Below are positions 31,629 to 33,256 of a stretch of DNA of 33,256 bases, piece by piece; within the stretch, counting starts at the first letter, position 1; every line of letters starts with the position of its first letter. Origin of the DNA: Pseudomonadota bacterium (lineage in GTDB: Bacteria; Pseudomonadota; Gammaproteobacteria; Xanthomonadales; SZUA-36); assembly GCA_015222805.1 (NCBI GenBank), contig JADFVZ010000023.1, forward strand, positions 1 through 33,256. The letters are read 5' to 3'. Made by a program: the position numbers and the translations under genes. The notes under the pieces are model-generated. The model had not been told where the DNA came from. It saw only the letters and a program-made list of their open reading frames with translations, and searched no databases.

Positions 31629-33256
31629 ATGAAAACCACAATACCCAGAGTTTTACCGGCCATATTTCTGGCCGTTACTTTTTCTAATAACGTTTCAGCC
31701 CAGGCTGAAGAATCATTCAACAACACTACTTATTCTACTGAAACCATGCTGGTAACAGCATCCCGGGTTGAAGAAGAGTCGATCGATACCCTCGCCAGTG
31801 TCAGCATCATTGACCGCGCTGCGATCGAACTCTCGCAGGCCCCGGACCTGCTGGAGCTGCTGCGTTTGCAAACCGGCATTGATATTGTTCGCTCGGGTCC
31901 GGCCGGTGCACAGACCAGCCTGTTTTTACGCGGCACCAACTCCAACCACACCCTGGTTTTAATCAATGGGGTGCGGGTAAATTCAACCAATACCGGTTCA
32001 CTGGCGTGGGAAAACCTGCCGTTGGCGCAAATAGAACGAATCGAAATTGTACGCGGGCCGCGTGCCAGCTTTTACGGAGCTGATGCCATCGGCGGGGTGA
32101 TCCAGATCTTTACCCGTGAAGCCAATCGGCTCACAGGCCGGGCGACCTACGGTAGTTTTGGAACTAAAGAAGTCAGCGCCTCTGCCGGTTACCATCAGCA
32201 AAATAGCGCTTTAAGCATGACTGCAGACTGGCGCGAGAGTAACGGATTTTCGACGCAAAATGAAAATGGATTTGCTTATGACCCGGATAAAGACGGTTAC
32301 AACACCTGGAACCTCTCCCTGCGTGGGCGTTACGCAACTACAGAAAACAGTTCACTGAAATACAGCTTGCTGTATACCGATAATGAAAATGAATTTGACC
32401 AGGGCATATCGGATTCACAGCAGCGTGTTTTTGGCCTGGCATGGGAATTCTGCGGTAGTTGTAAACTGCAGCAGTCGCTTAACTTCGGTTACACCAAAGA
32501 TAATCTTGATACCCAAACCACTTACGGTACTTCTGCCCTGGTTAGCGACCACATTTCCACAGACTGGCAGGGTCAGCTTGATCTCGATGGTAAACAACTG
32601 ACCTTTGGTATTGATTATGACTCTGAAAGCGGCCGCAGCCGGGATAATTATAATGAAAGTCGGCACAACCTGGCAGCCTACTCAGGCCTGAGCCTGGAAA
32701 CCAGCCTGGGTGACGGACAGTTTGCCCTGCGTTTTGACGACAGCAGCGTTTATGGCAACAACCTCAGCGGCAGCGCTGCCTGGGGATTTGCTATGGGGGA
32801 TAGCCTGAAGTTGATCGCCAGCTATGGAACAGCATATCGTGCACCGACCATGGGTGAGTTATATTCTCCTGGATTTTTTGGTTTATTTGCCGGCAATCAG
32901 AACCTTGATGCTGAAACATCGGCTTCAACCGAACTGATGTTGCGCTGGAGTATTAACCAGCAGCAAAACCTGGACATAAGCTTCTTCAGTACCCGAATTG
33001 ATGACATGATCGCCTTTGCCGGTATAGATTTCCAGGCAATAAATATCGATAAAGCGGCGATTGACGGGCTGGAAGCAGAGTATTCCCTGCAGGCAGGTGC
33101 CTGGCAATTTACTGCTAATGGAACCCTGCAGGACACCGAAGATAAATCCACCGGTGCCGAGTTGTTACGACGGCCGAAGCAGAAATACAGCCTGGTCCTC
33201 GACCGCCGCTGGGAAAATGGAGCCTGGGTCGGCGCTGAAGTATTTTATAGCGGCAA
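31629..33256 (+). CDS. btuB: TonB-dependent vitamin B12 receptor BtuB, C-terminal part beyond window
   Basis: This outer-membrane beta-barrel imports cobalamin using energy from TonB-ExbBD. The first 542 codons are present; E. coli BtuB has 614 residues, so the last strands are probably missing. A signal peptide (LPAIFLAVTFSNNVSAQA) is followed by the Ton box TMLVTASRVEE. The plug domain follows, with TLASVSIIDRAAIELS, LFLRGTNSNHTLVLINGVRV, IERIEIVRGPRASFYGADA and IGGVIQIFTR. Barrel strands then alternate aromatic and polar residues, with YGTAYRAPTMGELY as the typical conserved block. The ATG at 31629 has GGAGG 6 nt upstream. The cobalamin riboswitch in its leader identifies the substrate. 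The partner ABC permease may be the one at 23.7–25.5 kb. Confidence 0.94.
   Translation, partial: MKTTIPRVLPAIFLAVTFSNNVSAQAEESFNNTTYSTETMLVTASRVEEESIDTLASVSIIDRAAIELSQAPDLLELLRLQTGIDIVRSGPAGAQTSLFLRGTNSNHTLVLINGVRVNSTNTGSLAWENLPLAQIERIEIVRGPRASFYGADAIGGVIQIFTREANRLTGRATYGSFGTKEVSASAGYHQQNSALSMTADWRESNGFSTQNENGFAYDPDKDGYNTWNLSLRGRYATTENSSLKYSLLYTDNENEFDQGISDSQQRVFGLAWEFCGSCKLQQSLNFGYTKDNLDTQTTYGTSALVSDHISTDWQGQLDLDGKQLTFGIDYDSESGRSRDNYNESRHNLAAYSGLSLETSLGDGQFALRFDDSSVYGNNLSGSAAWGFAMGDSLKLIASYGTAYRAPTMGELYSPGFFGLFAGNQNLDAETSASTELMLRWSINQQQNLDISFFSTRIDDMIAFAGIDFQAINIDKAAIDGLEAEYSLQAGAWQFTANGTLQDTEDKSTGAELLRRPKQKYSLVLDRRWENGAWVGAEVFYSG

Noticed and set aside
1-33256. tRNA or rRNA genes, defence systems, prophage or integrase genes
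   Set aside because: None of the expected conserved blocks was seen on either strand.

Overview
The window is chromosomal DNA of a free-living gammaproteobacterium. The evidence is a PlsB-type glycerol-3-phosphate acyltransferase, a fis–purH–purD cluster, RppH, a YhgN-type MarC protein, Bfd/Bfr and a cobalamin-riboswitch-controlled BtuB. The genus cannot be read from the sequence. Most of the DNA is moderately GC-rich, with short intergenic gaps that carry palindromic repeats. A more AT-rich island lies at about 29.6–31.3 kb. Gene ends were read by eye and by translation; no database search was possible.

Left part, mostly minus strand (1–12.5 kb). plsB runs off the left edge. A gap of about 590 bp follows; it holds a large multi-stem inverted-repeat element and a strong intrinsic terminator. 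That terminator closes a tightly packed minus-strand series, purH–purD–uvrD–alpha/beta hydrolase–pyrF, which joins purine synthesis, DNA helicase II and the last step of UMP synthesis. Upstream of it lies a zinc-ribbon/DUF3426 gene coupled to fis; dusB, which often sits between them, is absent. A 166-bp MITE-like element separates this pair from pyrE and a DUF4124 protein.

Middle part (12.6–23.6 kb). lemA and an M48 (HtpX-like) membrane protease with a long C-terminal extension form a plus-strand pair, followed by a palindromic repeat. Two minus-strand genes encode a GMC-family FAD oxidoreductase and a MOSC protein. Divergent from these is a three-gene plus-strand operon: an RND efflux pump, its periplasmic adaptor, and a 12-helix transporter resembling the Npt1/Npt2 (ATP/ADP translocase-like) branch of the MFS. 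The third gene's stop codon lies inside a second type of inverted repeat.

Right part (23.6–33.3 kb). A BtuCD/FecCDE-type permease and ATPase are on the minus strand. On the plus strand come rppH–yhgN–M28 peptidase, then bfd, bfr and sufT, with a Fur-box-like site over the bfd promoter. An AT-rich insertion holds a secreted beta-helix-like protein of unknown function on the minus strand. The window ends with an extended −10 promoter, a clear cobalamin riboswitch and the start of btuB, which runs off the right edge. Iron storage, Fe-S maturation and metal/cobalamin uptake are therefore clustered here.
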